Source: Myxococcales bacterium
GTDB lineage: Bacteria; Myxococcota_A; Polyangia; Haliangiales; Haliangiaceae
Reading direction: 5' to 3'
NCBI GenBank assembly: GCA_016720595.1
Contig: JADKKI010000004.1
Coordinates: 186,001 to 250,000, forward strand
DNA: 64,000 bases
A program made the translations under genes and the position numbers. Each line of letters opens with the position of its first letter. Position 1 is the stretch's first letter. The notes beneath the pieces are model-generated. The model saw only the letters and a list, made by a program, of their open reading frames with translations, had not been told where the DNA came from and searched no databases. This document shows, in pieces, positions 8,123 to 18,054 of the stretch.

Positions 8123-8921
8123 GAGGTGGTTCGAGGTCGATCGGGCCCGCCTCGCGCGGATCCGTAACTTCCAGAGCACCGAGTTCTACTCGCGGCTCGT
8201 GATGCGGCCGCTGTCGGTCCTGATCATGCTCGTGGTCGCGGACTGGAAGTGGCTGACCCCGAACCGGGTCACCACGGCGGCGACGGCGGCGAAGATCGTC
8301 GGCGTGGTCTACCTCGTCGTCGATCACCGCGAGCACGCCCTCGCGGCGGTGATCTGGCTCCAGGTCGGCACCTTGCTCGATCACCTGGATGGGACCCTGG
8401 CGCGCTATCGCGGGACCGGCAGCGCGTTCGGCGCGTTCTACGACAAGGTCAGTGATGCACTGACCTGGCTCGCGATCAGCGGCGCGATCGGCCTGGCCGG
8501 CTATCGCGATCACGGAGATGTCTGGCTGCCGATCGCCGCCATGGCCTCGGCGTACGCGCTGCTCGCGCTCGGCTACATGAAGTGGATCGTGATGGCCGCG
8601 AGTCGCCGGAGCCCGGCCATGGCACCCTCGGGGCCGCCCGAGCGCACGCCGGCCCAGTGGGTCCGCTGGTTTCTGTCCACGCTCGCGCGCGCGGCGATGT
8701 TCGAGGAGATCGATCTGTTCTTCTGGATCGGGATCGGGGTGCTCGCGCACCGCATCGATCTCCTGATCTGGCTGCTCGCGATCTCGCAGGGCGCGCAGCT
8801 CGCGATCATGCTGGTCAAGCGGACGTTGCAGATGCGCGCGCTCGACCAGGCCGCTGCGTCCGCCCCAAGCGCCCCCAGCGCTGCGCCGCCTGCGCCGCCG
8901 AAGTCACGCCGCGCTGCGTGA
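8112..8921 (+). CDS. CDP-alcohol phosphatidyltransferase (2)
   Basis: A 269-residue integral membrane enzyme. The signature DHLDGTLAR followed by G-x3-D-x3-D (FGAFYDKVSD) is complete. The N-terminal FQSTEFYSRLVMRPLS stretch is typical of a CDP-OH-P subgroup lacking extra domains, and the C-terminus is an Ala/Pro/Ser-rich tail. The GTG start at 8112 lies inside the end of the aminotransferase fusion, so it is the best candidate for the transferase that uses CMP-aminoethylphosphonate or a similar cytidylyl head group. Its 3' end overlaps the convergent gene at 8904 by 18 bases. The acceptor, diacylglycerol or a polyol, cannot be read from the sequence. Confidence 0.82.
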   Translation: MPARRWFEVDRARLARIRNFQSTEFYSRLVMRPLSVLIMLVVADWKWLTPNRVTTAATAAKIVGVVYLVVDHREHALAAVIWLQVGTLLDHLDGTLARYRGTGSAFGAFYDKVSDALTWLAISGAIGLAGYRDHGDVWLPIAAMASAYALLALGYMKWIVMAASRRSPAMAPSGPPERTPAQWVRWFLSTLARAAMFEEIDLFFWIGIGVLAHRIDLLIWLLAISQGAQLAIMLVKRTLQMRALDQAAASAPSAPSAAPPAPPKSRRAA

Positions 8922-9887
8922 CTTCGCGACCACGTGGGCGACCCCGAGGCCGAAGTACACGCCGCTGATCGCGGCAGCGAGCCCGAGGGCGAGCTCCGGG
9001 ATACCGACGATGCACGCGGTGCCCCACACCAGCAGGTAGAGATCACGACGGCCGAACGCGCGCCCCACGCCGAGCACGGAGAACTGATCGGTGTCGAAGC
9101 GATCGGCGAGATCCTCGTCGGTACCGTCGAAGAACCACTGGAACGCGAGGATGTCGCCGGCCTTGCCTCGGCGCGCCACATCGATGTGGATCATCAGCGC
9201 GACCGTGCCCTTCGCGAGGGCTGCGCCGAGCCCGACGTAGAGCCAGGGGCCGCCCACCCCGACCCCGAGCGCGACGAGGAACAGCGCGTCGATCACGTCA
9301 TCGGAGACGTTGTCGAGCCACATCCCGAGCTTGCTGCTCATGTAGCGGAGCCGCGCGAGCTCGCCATCACACGAGTCGAGGATCACCTGGAGGATGATCG
9401 CCACGCCGGCGGTGATCCGCGCCGTGCTCGTGCTCCCGGCCGCGAACGCGCAGGCCACGAGGCCGATCAGGATGTTCGCGCAGGTGACCTGGTTCGGCGT
9501 GGCGCCGAGCCGACACAGGAGCGCGGTCAGGCGCAGGGAGATCGGTCGGATCACGAACCGGTCGCCAAGGCCGTCGTGCGGGCGACGCAAGGATTGCAGC
9601 AGCGCGCGCCCGGCGCGACGCCGTGAGGCCTCGTCGGAGATCTCGATCCCGGCGATCGTCCTGCCGTCGACTCGTGGGAGCTCCGGTGCGTCCGCGGTGA
9701 GCGGGATCCGCTCGATCGCGAGGGGGAGCTCGGACATCGCAGGCAGGGCGTCGGTGTCGACGCGCACGACGGCGGCGGTGGCGCCGGCGCGGGCGGCCTC
9801 CCGCAGCACACGCTCGGCGACGGTCATTCCCCCGACTCGCATCACAGCGACGCTGGGCGCCTCCGCGTAGTCGACGAACACCCGCAT
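8904..9887 (-). CDS. CDP-alcohol phosphatidyltransferase with N-terminal regulatory-like domain (3)
   Basis: About 327 residues. Residues 1 to about 105 (MTVAERVLREAARAGATAAV, a Rossmann-like start) look like a shortened remnant of the nucleotidyltransferase domain seen in the homologue at 4031-5293. The membrane domain follows with the intact signature DSCDGELAR and G-x3-D-x3-D (LGMWLDNVSD). The ATG at 9887 is chosen; an in-frame TTG six bases upstream is less likely. It is transcribed divergently from inositol-3-phosphate synthase, 185 bases away, so an inositol-phosphate acceptor or CDP-inositol donor is an attractive but unproven idea. Confidence 0.8.
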   Translation of the reverse strand: MRVFVDYAEAPSVAVMRVGGMTVAERVLREAARAGATAAVVRVDTDALPAMSELPLAIERIPLTADAPELPRVDGRTIAGIEISDEASRRRAGRALLQSLRRPHDGLGDRFVIRPISLRLTALLCRLGATPNQVTCANILIGLVACAFAAGSTSTARITAGVAIILQVILDSCDGELARLRYMSSKLGMWLDNVSDDVIDALFLVALGVGVGGPWLYVGLGAALAKGTVALMIHIDVARRGKAGDILAFQWFFDGTDEDLADRFDTDQFSVLGVGRAFGRRDLYLLVWGTACIVGIPELALGLAAAISGVYFGLGVAHVVAKSRSAA

Positions 9888-10072
9888 CCGCAACGTATAG
9901 CAACAACTCCAGATCTCCGGACCCGCGGGATCGACTTCACCGACGAGTGCCGTGCAGGCGTTGAAGATTCACCGGTGCGAGAGGTACCCGGTTGTACCCT
10001 TCTTCGCCGCTTGAACTCCGACGAAGCTCGGTGCAAGGTCCCTCGTTCTCAACCCATCGTGGAGTTTCGATC
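9888..10072. promoter_or_regulatory. Divergent intergenic region before inositol-3-phosphate synthase
   Basis: The 185-base gap between the leftward CDP-alcohol transferase and the rightward inositol-3-phosphate synthase must carry both promoters. A small inverted repeat GGTAC-CCGGTT-GTACC lies at 9983-9998. A GGAG eight bases before the ATG at 10073 is the ribosome-binding site of the synthase. No clear sigma-70 boxes are visible. Confidence 0.35.
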
Positions 10073-11395
<1,323 letters not shown>

Positions 11396-11401
11396 GACCC
11401 C

Positions 11402-12853
11402 GTGCTGCTGCTCGGGATCGACCAGGGCACCACCGGCACACGGGCGTGCCTGGTCGACCACGAGCTCTCGATCGTCAACGCGGCGTACGCGCCACATCGG
11501 CAGCACACGCCGCGCCCCGGCTGGGTCGAGCACGATCCGGCCGAGATCTGGGCGTGCACCCAGCGCGTGATCGGGCAGGTGCTCGCGCAGGGCAAGCGGC
11601 CCACGGGCGTGGCGATCGCGAACCAGGGCGAGACGGTGATGCTGTGGGACGCCCGTACGGGCGCTCCGCTGCATCGCGCACTGGTCTGGCAGGACACCCG
11701 CACCGAGCCGGCGATCGCGCGCCACGCCGAGGACGCGGAGGCCGACGCGAGGATCCGGGACCAGACCGGGCTGCGCCTCGACGCGTACTTCTCCGCGAGC
11801 AAGCTCCGCTGGCTGCTCGACGAGGTGCCAGGTGCCCGCGCTCTCGCGGCTGCGCGCTACCTCCGGGCGGGCACGCTCGACACCTGGCTCATCGATCGCC
11901 TGACTCAGGGGGAAGTGTTCGCCACGGATGCTTCGACCGCAGCGCGCACGATGCTGTGCGAGACCCGCGGCTGCACCTGGAGTCCCGAGCTCCTCGAGCT
12001 GTTCGGCATCCCCGCGGGCGTCCTCCCCGAGATCCGTGACACCGACGCCGGCTTCGGCGTGTGTGCCGGCAATGGACTCGATGGGGTCCCCATCCTCGCG
12101 AGCGTGGTGGATCAGCCGGCCGCGTTGATGGGGCAGGGCTGCGTCGACCCGGGCGACGTCAAGGCCACGTTCGGCACCGGCTGTTTTGTCTACGCGAACA
12201 CCGGGACCCAGCGCCCCGAGCGCCCGGCGGGCACGCTCGCGACGGTCGCGTGGCGGCGCGGCGGCGAGACCACGTATGCGCTCGACGGGGGTGTGCTCGC
12301 GCTGGGATCGGCGATCGGCTGGGCAGGGGAGCTCGGCCTCCCCACCGACGAGGCCGCACTCGGCGAGGACGTCGATCAGAACCTCGTGTGCGTGCCCTCG
12401 CTCGTCGGCCTGGGATCGCCGCACTGGGACAGGAGCGCGCGCGGAGCGTGGCTCGGGATGTCGAGCGCGACCACGCCGGGCCAGCTGGTCGCCGCGCTCG
12501 CCGAGGGGCTCGCGTGTCGCGTCGTCGAGGTGGTGCGCGCGATCGAGCGGGACTCGGGCTTCACGGTCTCGACGCTCCGCGCCGATGGTGGGCTCGCACG
12601 CTCCGCGGCCCTGATGCAGCGCGTGGCCGATCTGCTCGGGCGCCCCGTCGCCGTCGCGGCCGAGGAGGAGGCCACCGTGGTCGGTGCGTGCGCGATCGCC
12701 GCGCTCCGCCTGGGCACGATCACCCTCGACGAGGTTCGCCAGCGGCGTGCGCGTGGTCAGGCGCACTACGTGCCGCAGCTGTCCGCGGACCAGCGCGGTG
12801 CGCGGCTCGCGCAGTTCGACCGGGCGCTGGCCCTCGCCCGGCAGTGGCGCTGA
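11402..12853 (+). CDS. FGGY-family carbohydrate kinase, glycerol kinase-like with altered substrate site
   Basis: A 483-residue kinase with the two-lobed ASKHA fold. Seen: the phosphate-1 loop GIDQGTTGTR, the substrate motif region IANQGETVMLWD, ALVWQD, the catalytic Asp region VVDQPAALMGQGC, the phosphate-2 loop FGTGCFV, and the adenosine site LRADGGLARS. It aligns best with glycerol kinase, but the Arg of the NQRET motif (Arg83 in E. coli GlpK), which binds glycerol hydroxyls, is Gly76 here. The catalytic Asp and Tyr appear kept. The polyol is therefore probably not simple glycerol. GTG 11402 follows ino1 by 6 bases and the exporter gene follows closely. Confidence 0.8.
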   Translation: MLLLGIDQGTTGTRACLVDHELSIVNAAYAPHRQHTPRPGWVEHDPAEIWACTQRVIGQVLAQGKRPTGVAIANQGETVMLWDARTGAPLHRALVWQDTRTEPAIARHAEDAEADARIRDQTGLRLDAYFSASKLRWLLDEVPGARALAAARYLRAGTLDTWLIDRLTQGEVFATDASTAARTMLCETRGCTWSPELLELFGIPAGVLPEIRDTDAGFGVCAGNGLDGVPILASVVDQPAALMGQGCVDPGDVKATFGTGCFVYANTGTQRPERPAGTLATVAWRRGGETTYALDGGVLALGSAIGWAGELGLPTDEAALGEDVDQNLVCVPSLVGLGSPHWDRSARGAWLGMSSATTPGQLVAALAEGLACRVVEVVRAIERDSGFTVSTLRADGGLARSAALMQRVADLLGRPVAVAAEEEATVVGACAIAALRLGTITLDEVRQRRARGQAHYVPQLSADQRGARLAQFDRALALARQWR

Positions 12854-12882
12854 CCCGCGGGGAAAGGTATATCCCGCCCGCC

Positions 12883-15384
12883 GTGCCCCGACCGACAGCG
12901 GAACGCTTCGCCTCGTGGCTCGACCGGAACCGGGCCGGCATCATCGTGCTCTCCGTGCTGGTCGCGGTGCTCGGCGCGTATCTCGCCAGCCGGATGACGA
13001 TCAAGAGCGACCTGACCAACCTCCTGCCGCAGTCGAAGCGGTCGGTCCAGGATCTGGTCACGGTGCAGAAGCGCGCCCGTCCGTTCGGGACGATCCACAT
13101 CGTGCTCGAGGCCGCGGCCACGCCCGCCGGTGTCGCCCAGCGGGTGCGGGCCGGCGAGCTGCTCGCGAAGCGGCTCGCGGCGCTCGATCCGACGCTGGTC
13201 GCCCAGGTCTCGGTCGATGAGGGGCCGCTCCGCCGCTACGCCTGGGACCACCGGTTCATGTTCGCGGACCTCGCCGATCTCCAGGCTGCGAAGCAGGCGC
13301 TCGAGGACCGGATCGCCACCGCCAAGCGGGAGGCGAACCCGCTGTTCGTGCCGCTCGACGACGACGAGGCCAAGCCCGATCCCGCTCACGACAAGCTCGC
13401 CGAGCTGCAGGCCAAGCTCGCCGATGCCGAAGCCGCGATGAAGCATCCGCCGATGCGCGTCTCGAAGGACGGCGCGATGCAGCAGCTGTCGGTGATGACG
13501 ACGTTCTCGGCCTCCGATCCGCACAGCGCGCGCAAGCTGTTGAACCTGATCGAGGACGAGATCGATCGGGTCCGCGCCGACGTCGGCCCCGGCATCGAGT
13601 TCGGTCTGACCGGCAACATCACGGTGTCGATGCACGAGCACGACTCGGTGCTCGAGGGGATGACGCTGTCCGTGATCGTCACGGTGGTCCTGTGCGCGAT
13701 CGGCCTGTTGCTCTACTACCGCTCCGGCAAGGTCGTGCTCGCGATGCTGTGGGCGCTTTCGGTGGGCGTGGCGGCAACGTTCGCGAGCGCGTGGGCGCTG
13801 GTTGGTCACCTCAACGTGATGACCGCGTTCCTGTTCGCGATCGTGGTCGGCAACGGGATCAATGCGGGCCTCGTCCTGGTCGCCAGGTTTCTCGAGGAGC
13901 TGCGTGCCCACCCCGGCGATGCGAGCCTGGCGTTGACCCGGGCGATCGGCGGCGCGATGCGCGGCACGCTGGCGGCCACGGCGACCGCCGGTGTCGCGTA
14001 CACCTCGCTGCTCATCACCGACTTCCGCGGGTTCCGCCAGTTCGGGGCGATCGCCGGCATCGGGATGACCCTGACCTGGATCACCACGTTCACCGTGCTC
14101 CCGGCGATCCTGTTCCAGCTTGCCCGATCCAAGTTGATCCATGCGAGCAAGCCGCCCGCGATCGGCGCCATCCTCGGGCACCTCCTCCCGGTGAAGCACC
14201 TGCGGCTGGTGATGGGGGTCGCCGCGGCTCTCACCGCGGTCGCGCTGGTGATCACGATCCGGTTCATCGCCCGCGATCCGTTCACCCACGACTGGCGCGA
14301 TCTGCAGTCCTCGACCCGTGCCATCAACCTTGCCCGCGAGCTCGATGGTCGAGTCGCGAAGTCTCTCGACACCAAGAACATGCTGACGGGGCAGGCGTAC
14401 CAGCTCGCGATCGCCGTCGAGCACCGCGAGGACGTCCAGCCGCTCGTCGCGAAGCTGCGGGCCGTGGACAGCGATCGCCCACCGGAGCGCCGCTGGATGC
14501 AGGACGTGCGCTCGATCGAGGACCTCCTGCCCGCGCAACAGCCGGAGAAGGTGCAGCTGCTGTCCGAGATCACGAAGCTGCTGGACGATCCCACGCTGCA
14601 GGCGAACCTGACCGATGCCGAGCGCGCGGATCTCGATCGCGTGCGGCCACGGCCAGCGGATCTGAAGCTGGTCGGCGACAAGGACGTCCCGCACGATCTC
14701 GCCTGGCCGTTCATCGAGAAGGACGGGACGATCGGCCGCCTCGTCGTCGTGCGGGGTGCGAAGCGGTTCAACTCGTTCAACGTCGATCACCGCCTCGAGT
14801 TCGCGGGCGAGGTCCGCAAGCTCGAGCTGCCTCCTGGCGCCGTCGTCGCCGGCGAATCGATGGTGGTCGCCGACATCATCGAGACCATGGAGTCCGATGC
14901 CCCGAACATGATCATCTTCGCGCTCGGAGGCTCGATCGTGGCCGTGTTCCTCGTGCTCGGGCTGCGCCGCCACGGCGTGGTCACCATCGTCTCGGGGCTC
15001 GCGGGCGTGATCGTGATGATCGCCGCCTGTGCGCTCGCCGGCCTCAAGGTCCACTTCCTCGACCTGATCGCGCTCCCGATCACGATCGGGATCGGCATCG
15101 ACTATGCGGTCAACATCGCCGCACGCGACCGCCAGGATGGGGAGCGCGGGCCGCTGCACCTGCTCAAGACGATCGGCGGGACGGTGCTCCTGTGCTCGTT
15201 CACCACGTCGGTCGGCTATGGAACCCTGATGTTGTCCGCCAACGGCGGGATCCGGGCGTTCGGGCAGGCCGCGCTGCTCGGTGAGATCTCCTGTATCGCG
15301 GTGGCGATCCTGGCGACCCCGGCCTGGTTAACGCTTCTTCGCGAACGGGACGCGCGGCGGAACTGGTCAGATCGCCCCACGTGA
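12883..15384 (+). CDS. MMPL/RND-superfamily lipid exporter
   Basis: An 833-residue RND-type permease: one TM helix (about residues 18-40), a soluble domain of about 200 residues, five more helices, and then a repeat of the same pattern, giving about 12 TMs in two halves. The charged segment DLTNLLPQSKRSVQD is typical of hopanoid- and lipid-transport members (HpnN/MMPL) rather than drug efflux pumps. GIGIDYAVN near the second helix bundle matches the family's conserved proton-relay region. The GTG at 12883 follows the kinase by 29 bases. It probably extracts a lipid product of the island from the inner membrane; the cargo is inferred from context. Confidence 0.8.
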   Translation: MPRPTAERFASWLDRNRAGIIVLSVLVAVLGAYLASRMTIKSDLTNLLPQSKRSVQDLVTVQKRARPFGTIHIVLEAAATPAGVAQRVRAGELLAKRLAALDPTLVAQVSVDEGPLRRYAWDHRFMFADLADLQAAKQALEDRIATAKREANPLFVPLDDDEAKPDPAHDKLAELQAKLADAEAAMKHPPMRVSKDGAMQQLSVMTTFSASDPHSARKLLNLIEDEIDRVRADVGPGIEFGLTGNITVSMHEHDSVLEGMTLSVIVTVVLCAIGLLLYYRSGKVVLAMLWALSVGVAATFASAWALVGHLNVMTAFLFAIVVGNGINAGLVLVARFLEELRAHPGDASLALTRAIGGAMRGTLAATATAGVAYTSLLITDFRGFRQFGAIAGIGMTLTWITTFTVLPAILFQLARSKLIHASKPPAIGAILGHLLPVKHLRLVMGVAAALTAVALVITIRFIARDPFTHDWRDLQSSTRAINLARELDGRVAKSLDTKNMLTGQAYQLAIAVEHREDVQPLVAKLRAVDSDRPPERRWMQDVRSIEDLLPAQQPEKVQLLSEITKLLDDPTLQANLTDAERADLDRVRPRPADLKLVGDKDVPHDLAWPFIEKDGTIGRLVVVRGAKRFNSFNVDHRLEFAGEVRKLELPPGAVVAGESMVVADIIETMESDAPNMIIFALGGSIVAVFLVLGLRRHGVVTIVSGLAGVIVMIAACALAGLKVHFLDLIALPITIGIGIDYAVNIAARDRQDGERGPLHLLKTIGGTVLLCSFTTSVGYGTLMLSANGGIRAFGQAALLGEISCIAVAILATPAWLTLLRERDARRNWSDRPT

Positions 15385-15438
15385 TCAAGGTGTTTGCCGG
15401 GGGCTACCGGAACGCCAAGATTCATGCCACAAGCAGCC

Positions 15439-15480
15439 AGTACCCACGCAGGTACTCCTGGTCTCTACTGTCGAAACAGT
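15439..15480 (+). promoter_or_regulatory. Two tandem short hairpins upstream of the aminotransferase
   Basis: Two perfect short inverted repeats lie in the 130-base gap before the aminotransferase: AGTACC-CACGCA-GGTACT at 15439-15456 and ACTGT-CGAA-ACAGT at 15467-15480. Neither is followed by a T-run, so simple intrinsic termination of the exporter gene is unlikely. They end about 35 bases before the ATG at 15515, where an operator or attenuator would sit. The function is unknown. Confidence 0.35.
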
Positions 15481-15514
15481 GGTAACCACCCACGTTCAAA
15501 TCCATCGGAACGAG

Positions 15515-16606
15515 ATGCGCGACCTGATTCTGTTCACTCCGGGGCCTGTCCGGATCCCTCCGCTCGTAGCGGAGTACCTGGCGAATCCGCCGTGCAATTA
15601 CCACCGGCAGGATGCGTTCTCCCGGATGTTCGCGGACACGGAGCGCGATCTGAAGAAGCTGATCGGGATCAAGCATCCCGATCAGTACTTCGCGACGATC
15701 TTGACCGCGACCGGGACCGGCGCGAACGAGGCCTGCCTGGAGGCGATGCGTCCCCTCGGCAAGGGCCTGCTCGCGACCAACGGGTTCTTCGGCAGTCGCG
15801 TCGTCGATCAGGCGAAGCAGAACGGCTTCGACGTCACCGTGATCAAGGGCGAGCAGGATCGTCCGCTCGATCCGGCGGCGTTCGCCCAGGCGCTCGACGC
15901 TGACCCGTCGATCAAGTGGGTGTTCTTCGTCAGCCACGAGACTCGCACCGGCCTCAAGAACCCGTTCGAGGAGATCGGGCGTGTCTGCAAGGACCGCGGC
16001 CGGTTCGTCGCCGCCGACGGCATCTCGAGCGCGTACTCCTACGCGATCGACATCGAGGCGTCGGGGATCGATCTGGTCACCGCGTCCTCGGCCAAGGCGA
16101 TCATGGCCGCGCCCGGCCTCGGCATCGTGTTCACGAAGAAGGACTCCGTGGCCACGCTCGAGGCGGTCGCCCGCCCGCACGGCTACTACCTCGACGTGAT
16201 CGCCGAGTACAAGAAGCAGGTCGCCGAGCTCCAGCCGCGCTTCGCGCAGCCCGTGGTGCTCCATGCGGCGCTCCGGGCCGCCTGCATCCACCTGAACGAG
16301 AAGGGCATCGAGGCCCACATGGCGCGCATCCAGCGCCAGATGCGGATGCTGATCGACCACCTGGCAACCATCGGCATCAAGCCCCTGCTGGACGAGCGGT
16401 TCCGGTCGAACATCGCTGTCAACTTCTCCCTCCCTGTCGGACTGCCTTACAGTGCGTTTGCCAAGACGATGGAGGAGCGCGGCTTCTTCTGCCTGTACGG
16501 CATCCCTGGTGACCAGAGCCACTTCCAGCTCAGCACCATCGGGTATCTGACCGATTCGGACATCGAGGCGGCCATGGCGGCCCTGTCCGAGGTGTTCAAG
16601 CGCTGA
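15515..16606 (+). CDS. Class V aminotransferase, 2-aminoethylphosphonate:pyruvate transaminase-like
   Basis: A 363-residue PLP enzyme. The start MRDLILFTPGPVRIP, the Gly-rich ATGTGANEA turn, the PLP Asp in VAADGISSAY and the Schiff-base Lys194 in SSAKAIMAAPGLG place it with the PhnW/serine-glyoxylate group. Length and Lys position match PhnW. The ATG at 15515 is preferred to the GTG at 15479 because homology begins there. PhnW interconverts phosphonoacetaldehyde and 2-aminoethylphosphonate, but relatives use alanine, serine or glyoxylate, so substrate is tentative. It is the second aminotransferase of the island and lacks the diagnostic Cys-rich motif of the fusion protein. Confidence 0.8.
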   Translation: MRDLILFTPGPVRIPPLVAEYLANPPCNYHRQDAFSRMFADTERDLKKLIGIKHPDQYFATILTATGTGANEACLEAMRPLGKGLLATNGFFGSRVVDQAKQNGFDVTVIKGEQDRPLDPAAFAQALDADPSIKWVFFVSHETRTGLKNPFEEIGRVCKDRGRFVAADGISSAYSYAIDIEASGIDLVTASSAKAIMAAPGLGIVFTKKDSVATLEAVARPHGYYLDVIAEYKKQVAELQPRFAQPVVLHAALRAACIHLNEKGIEAHMARIQRQMRMLIDHLATIGIKPLLDERFRSNIAVNFSLPVGLPYSAFAKTMEERGFFCLYGIPGDQSHFQLSTIGYLTDSDIEAAMAALSEVFKR

Positions 16607-16607
16607 C

Positions 16608-16640
16608 GGGGCGGTCGCGGGACCTGACAGGTTCCGCCCC
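16608..16640 (+). terminator. GC-rich hairpin after the aminotransferase
   Basis: GGGGCGG pairs with CCGCCCC, with a second inner stem ACCT/AGGT, starting two bases after the aminotransferase stop. It is followed by two further hairpins, CCCCC/GGGGG at about 16645-16662 and ACACC/GGTGT at about 16669-16686. No long T-run follows, so termination may be Rho-assisted, or the three structures may stabilise the transcript end. Confidence 0.5.
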
Positions 16641-16751
16641 TTGGCCCCCGATGAAGTGGGGGAAATTGAACACCTAGAACGGGTGTCCCCGGGGTGACGG
16701 GGTGGCAACGATCTTGCGTCTGCTCCGTTCGCTTTGTTAGAAGGGACCACC

Positions 16752-17243
16752 GTGATTCGACGCCTGGGCTCGCTCGCCGGTAAGCGTATCTACTTTGGAT
16801 ACGACCGGTACATCCGCCCCGAGCTGATTGCCTATCGGGACGCCCTGGGCGTCCACGGTGATCTCATCGACGCGGTCGATGATGCCCAGCTCCACTACCT
16901 GACCTCGGCCGAGCTGGTCTGCACGGCGGTGCAGGCAGACCCCGAGAGCTTCGGCGTCCTGTGCTGCGGCACCGGGATGGGGATGTCGATCGCCGCGAAC
17001 AAGTTCCGCGGGATCTACGCGGCGCGCTGCATGAGCGTCGAGGACGCGGAGCTCGCGCGCACGATCAACAACTCGAACATGCTGTGCCTGGCCGCCAAGC
17101 AGGGCTTCGAGCTCAACCAGGCCATCCTGGATACGTTCGTCCGCACCGCCTATACGGGCCGGAAGCTGGACGAGCTCGAGCTGATCACCCGGTTCGAGGG
17201 TGCGCCCGCGCCGTCGCTGCGCGTCGTCCGCCGGACCGCTTAG
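16752..17243 (+). CDS. RpiB/LacA/LacB-like isomerase, divergent
   Basis: A 163-residue member of the RpiB/LacAB fold. VLCCGTGMGMSIAANK is the catalytic Cys loop and phosphate-binding Gly turn, and NNSNMLCLAAK matches the family xNDANVLxLG region. In true ribose-5-phosphate isomerase B the N-terminal motif is SDHAG; here it is GYDRYIR, so the substrate-contacting His is absent. The enzyme may therefore isomerise a different sugar phosphate. The GTG at 16752 has GAAGGG six bases upstream and is preferred over the TTG at 16734. It lies 31 bases before a CDP-alcohol transferase in the same direction. Confidence 0.7.
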   Translation: MIRRLGSLAGKRIYFGYDRYIRPELIAYRDALGVHGDLIDAVDDAQLHYLTSAELVCTAVQADPESFGVLCCGTGMGMSIAANKFRGIYAARCMSVEDAELARTINNSNMLCLAAKQGFELNQAILDTFVRTAYTGRKLDELELITRFEGAPAPSLRVVRRTA

Positions 17244-17274
17244 TCACTCGGCTCTTCGCCCAGGCCCCCGCGAG

Positions 17275-18054
17275 ATGTTCGGCTTCGGCATCAAGGACAT
17301 CTTCACCACGATCAACCTCATGGGTGGGGTGGTCGCGATCTGCCTGTGCATCGACGGGCAGCCGTTCTACGCCGGCATCAGCGTGATGTGCGGCTATCTG
17401 TTCGGCGACACCCTCGATGGCTACGTCGCGCGCAAGCTCGGGACCTCGAATCAGTTCGGGGCCGAGTACGACACGATCAGCGATCACCTCTCGCACGTGA
17501 TCGCGCCGGCGGCGATCGTCTACACGGTCTACAAGGACGTCGGCCTGCTTCCGCACCCGTGGAGCCAGATCCTCGCGCTCGGTCTGGCCGCCTCGCTGAT
17601 CGTCTCGGTCTCGATCCGGCACGCGCGCAACATCGTGGCGCCGGTGGAGGTCAAAGGCGTGTGGGCGGGCCTGCCTCGCTCGGTGCTCGGGTTCTGGGCG
17701 ATCGGCTACTGCAACGCCGCGCTCGCGCCGCACGTGCTCGGTGGCTGGTGGCTCGGCGTCGCCTTGATCCCGATGATGAGCATCGCGACGCTGACCTACC
17801 TGCCGTTCCCGAGCCACCGGATCTCGCGCAAGCACCGGTTCGGGTTCTACGTCGGCGCGGTGGCGTTCCTCGGGGGCACCACGGCGACGATGTTCCTGAA
17901 GCCGACGTTCCTGTTCGACCTCGTGTTCTTCTACATGACGTTCTACTCGTTCACGGCGTGGCTCACGCTGACCAAGGACGAGCGGACGGAGTATTTCAAG
18001 GTCGTCGACGGCGCCAAGGCGCAGCTGCGCGCGGCCAGCCGCCCTGCCGCCTAG
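17275..18054 (+). CDS. CDP-alcohol phosphatidyltransferase, PssA-like (4)
   Basis: A 259-residue membrane enzyme with the full signature DTLDGYVAR followed by G-x3-D-x3-D (FGAEYDTISD). The order of helices and the short N-terminal helix resemble CDP-diacylglycerol-serine O-phosphatidyltransferase (PssA) and related archaetidylserine synthases, which differ from the three other CDP-OH-P proteins here. It could make the bulk phospholipid precursor phosphatidylserine or a dedicated lipid of this island. The ATG at 17275 follows the RpiB-like gene by 31 bases. Its stop overlaps the convergent flippase stop by 4 bases. Confidence 0.78.
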   Translation: MFGFGIKDIFTTINLMGGVVAICLCIDGQPFYAGISVMCGYLFGDTLDGYVARKLGTSNQFGAEYDTISDHLSHVIAPAAIVYTVYKDVGLLPHPWSQILALGLAASLIVSVSIRHARNIVAPVEVKGVWAGLPRSVLGFWAIGYCNAALAPHVLGGWWLGVALIPMMSIATLTYLPFPSHRISRKHRFGFYVGAVAFLGGTTATMFLKPTFLFDLVFFYMTFYSFTAWLTLTKDERTEYFKVVDGAKAQLRAASRPAA

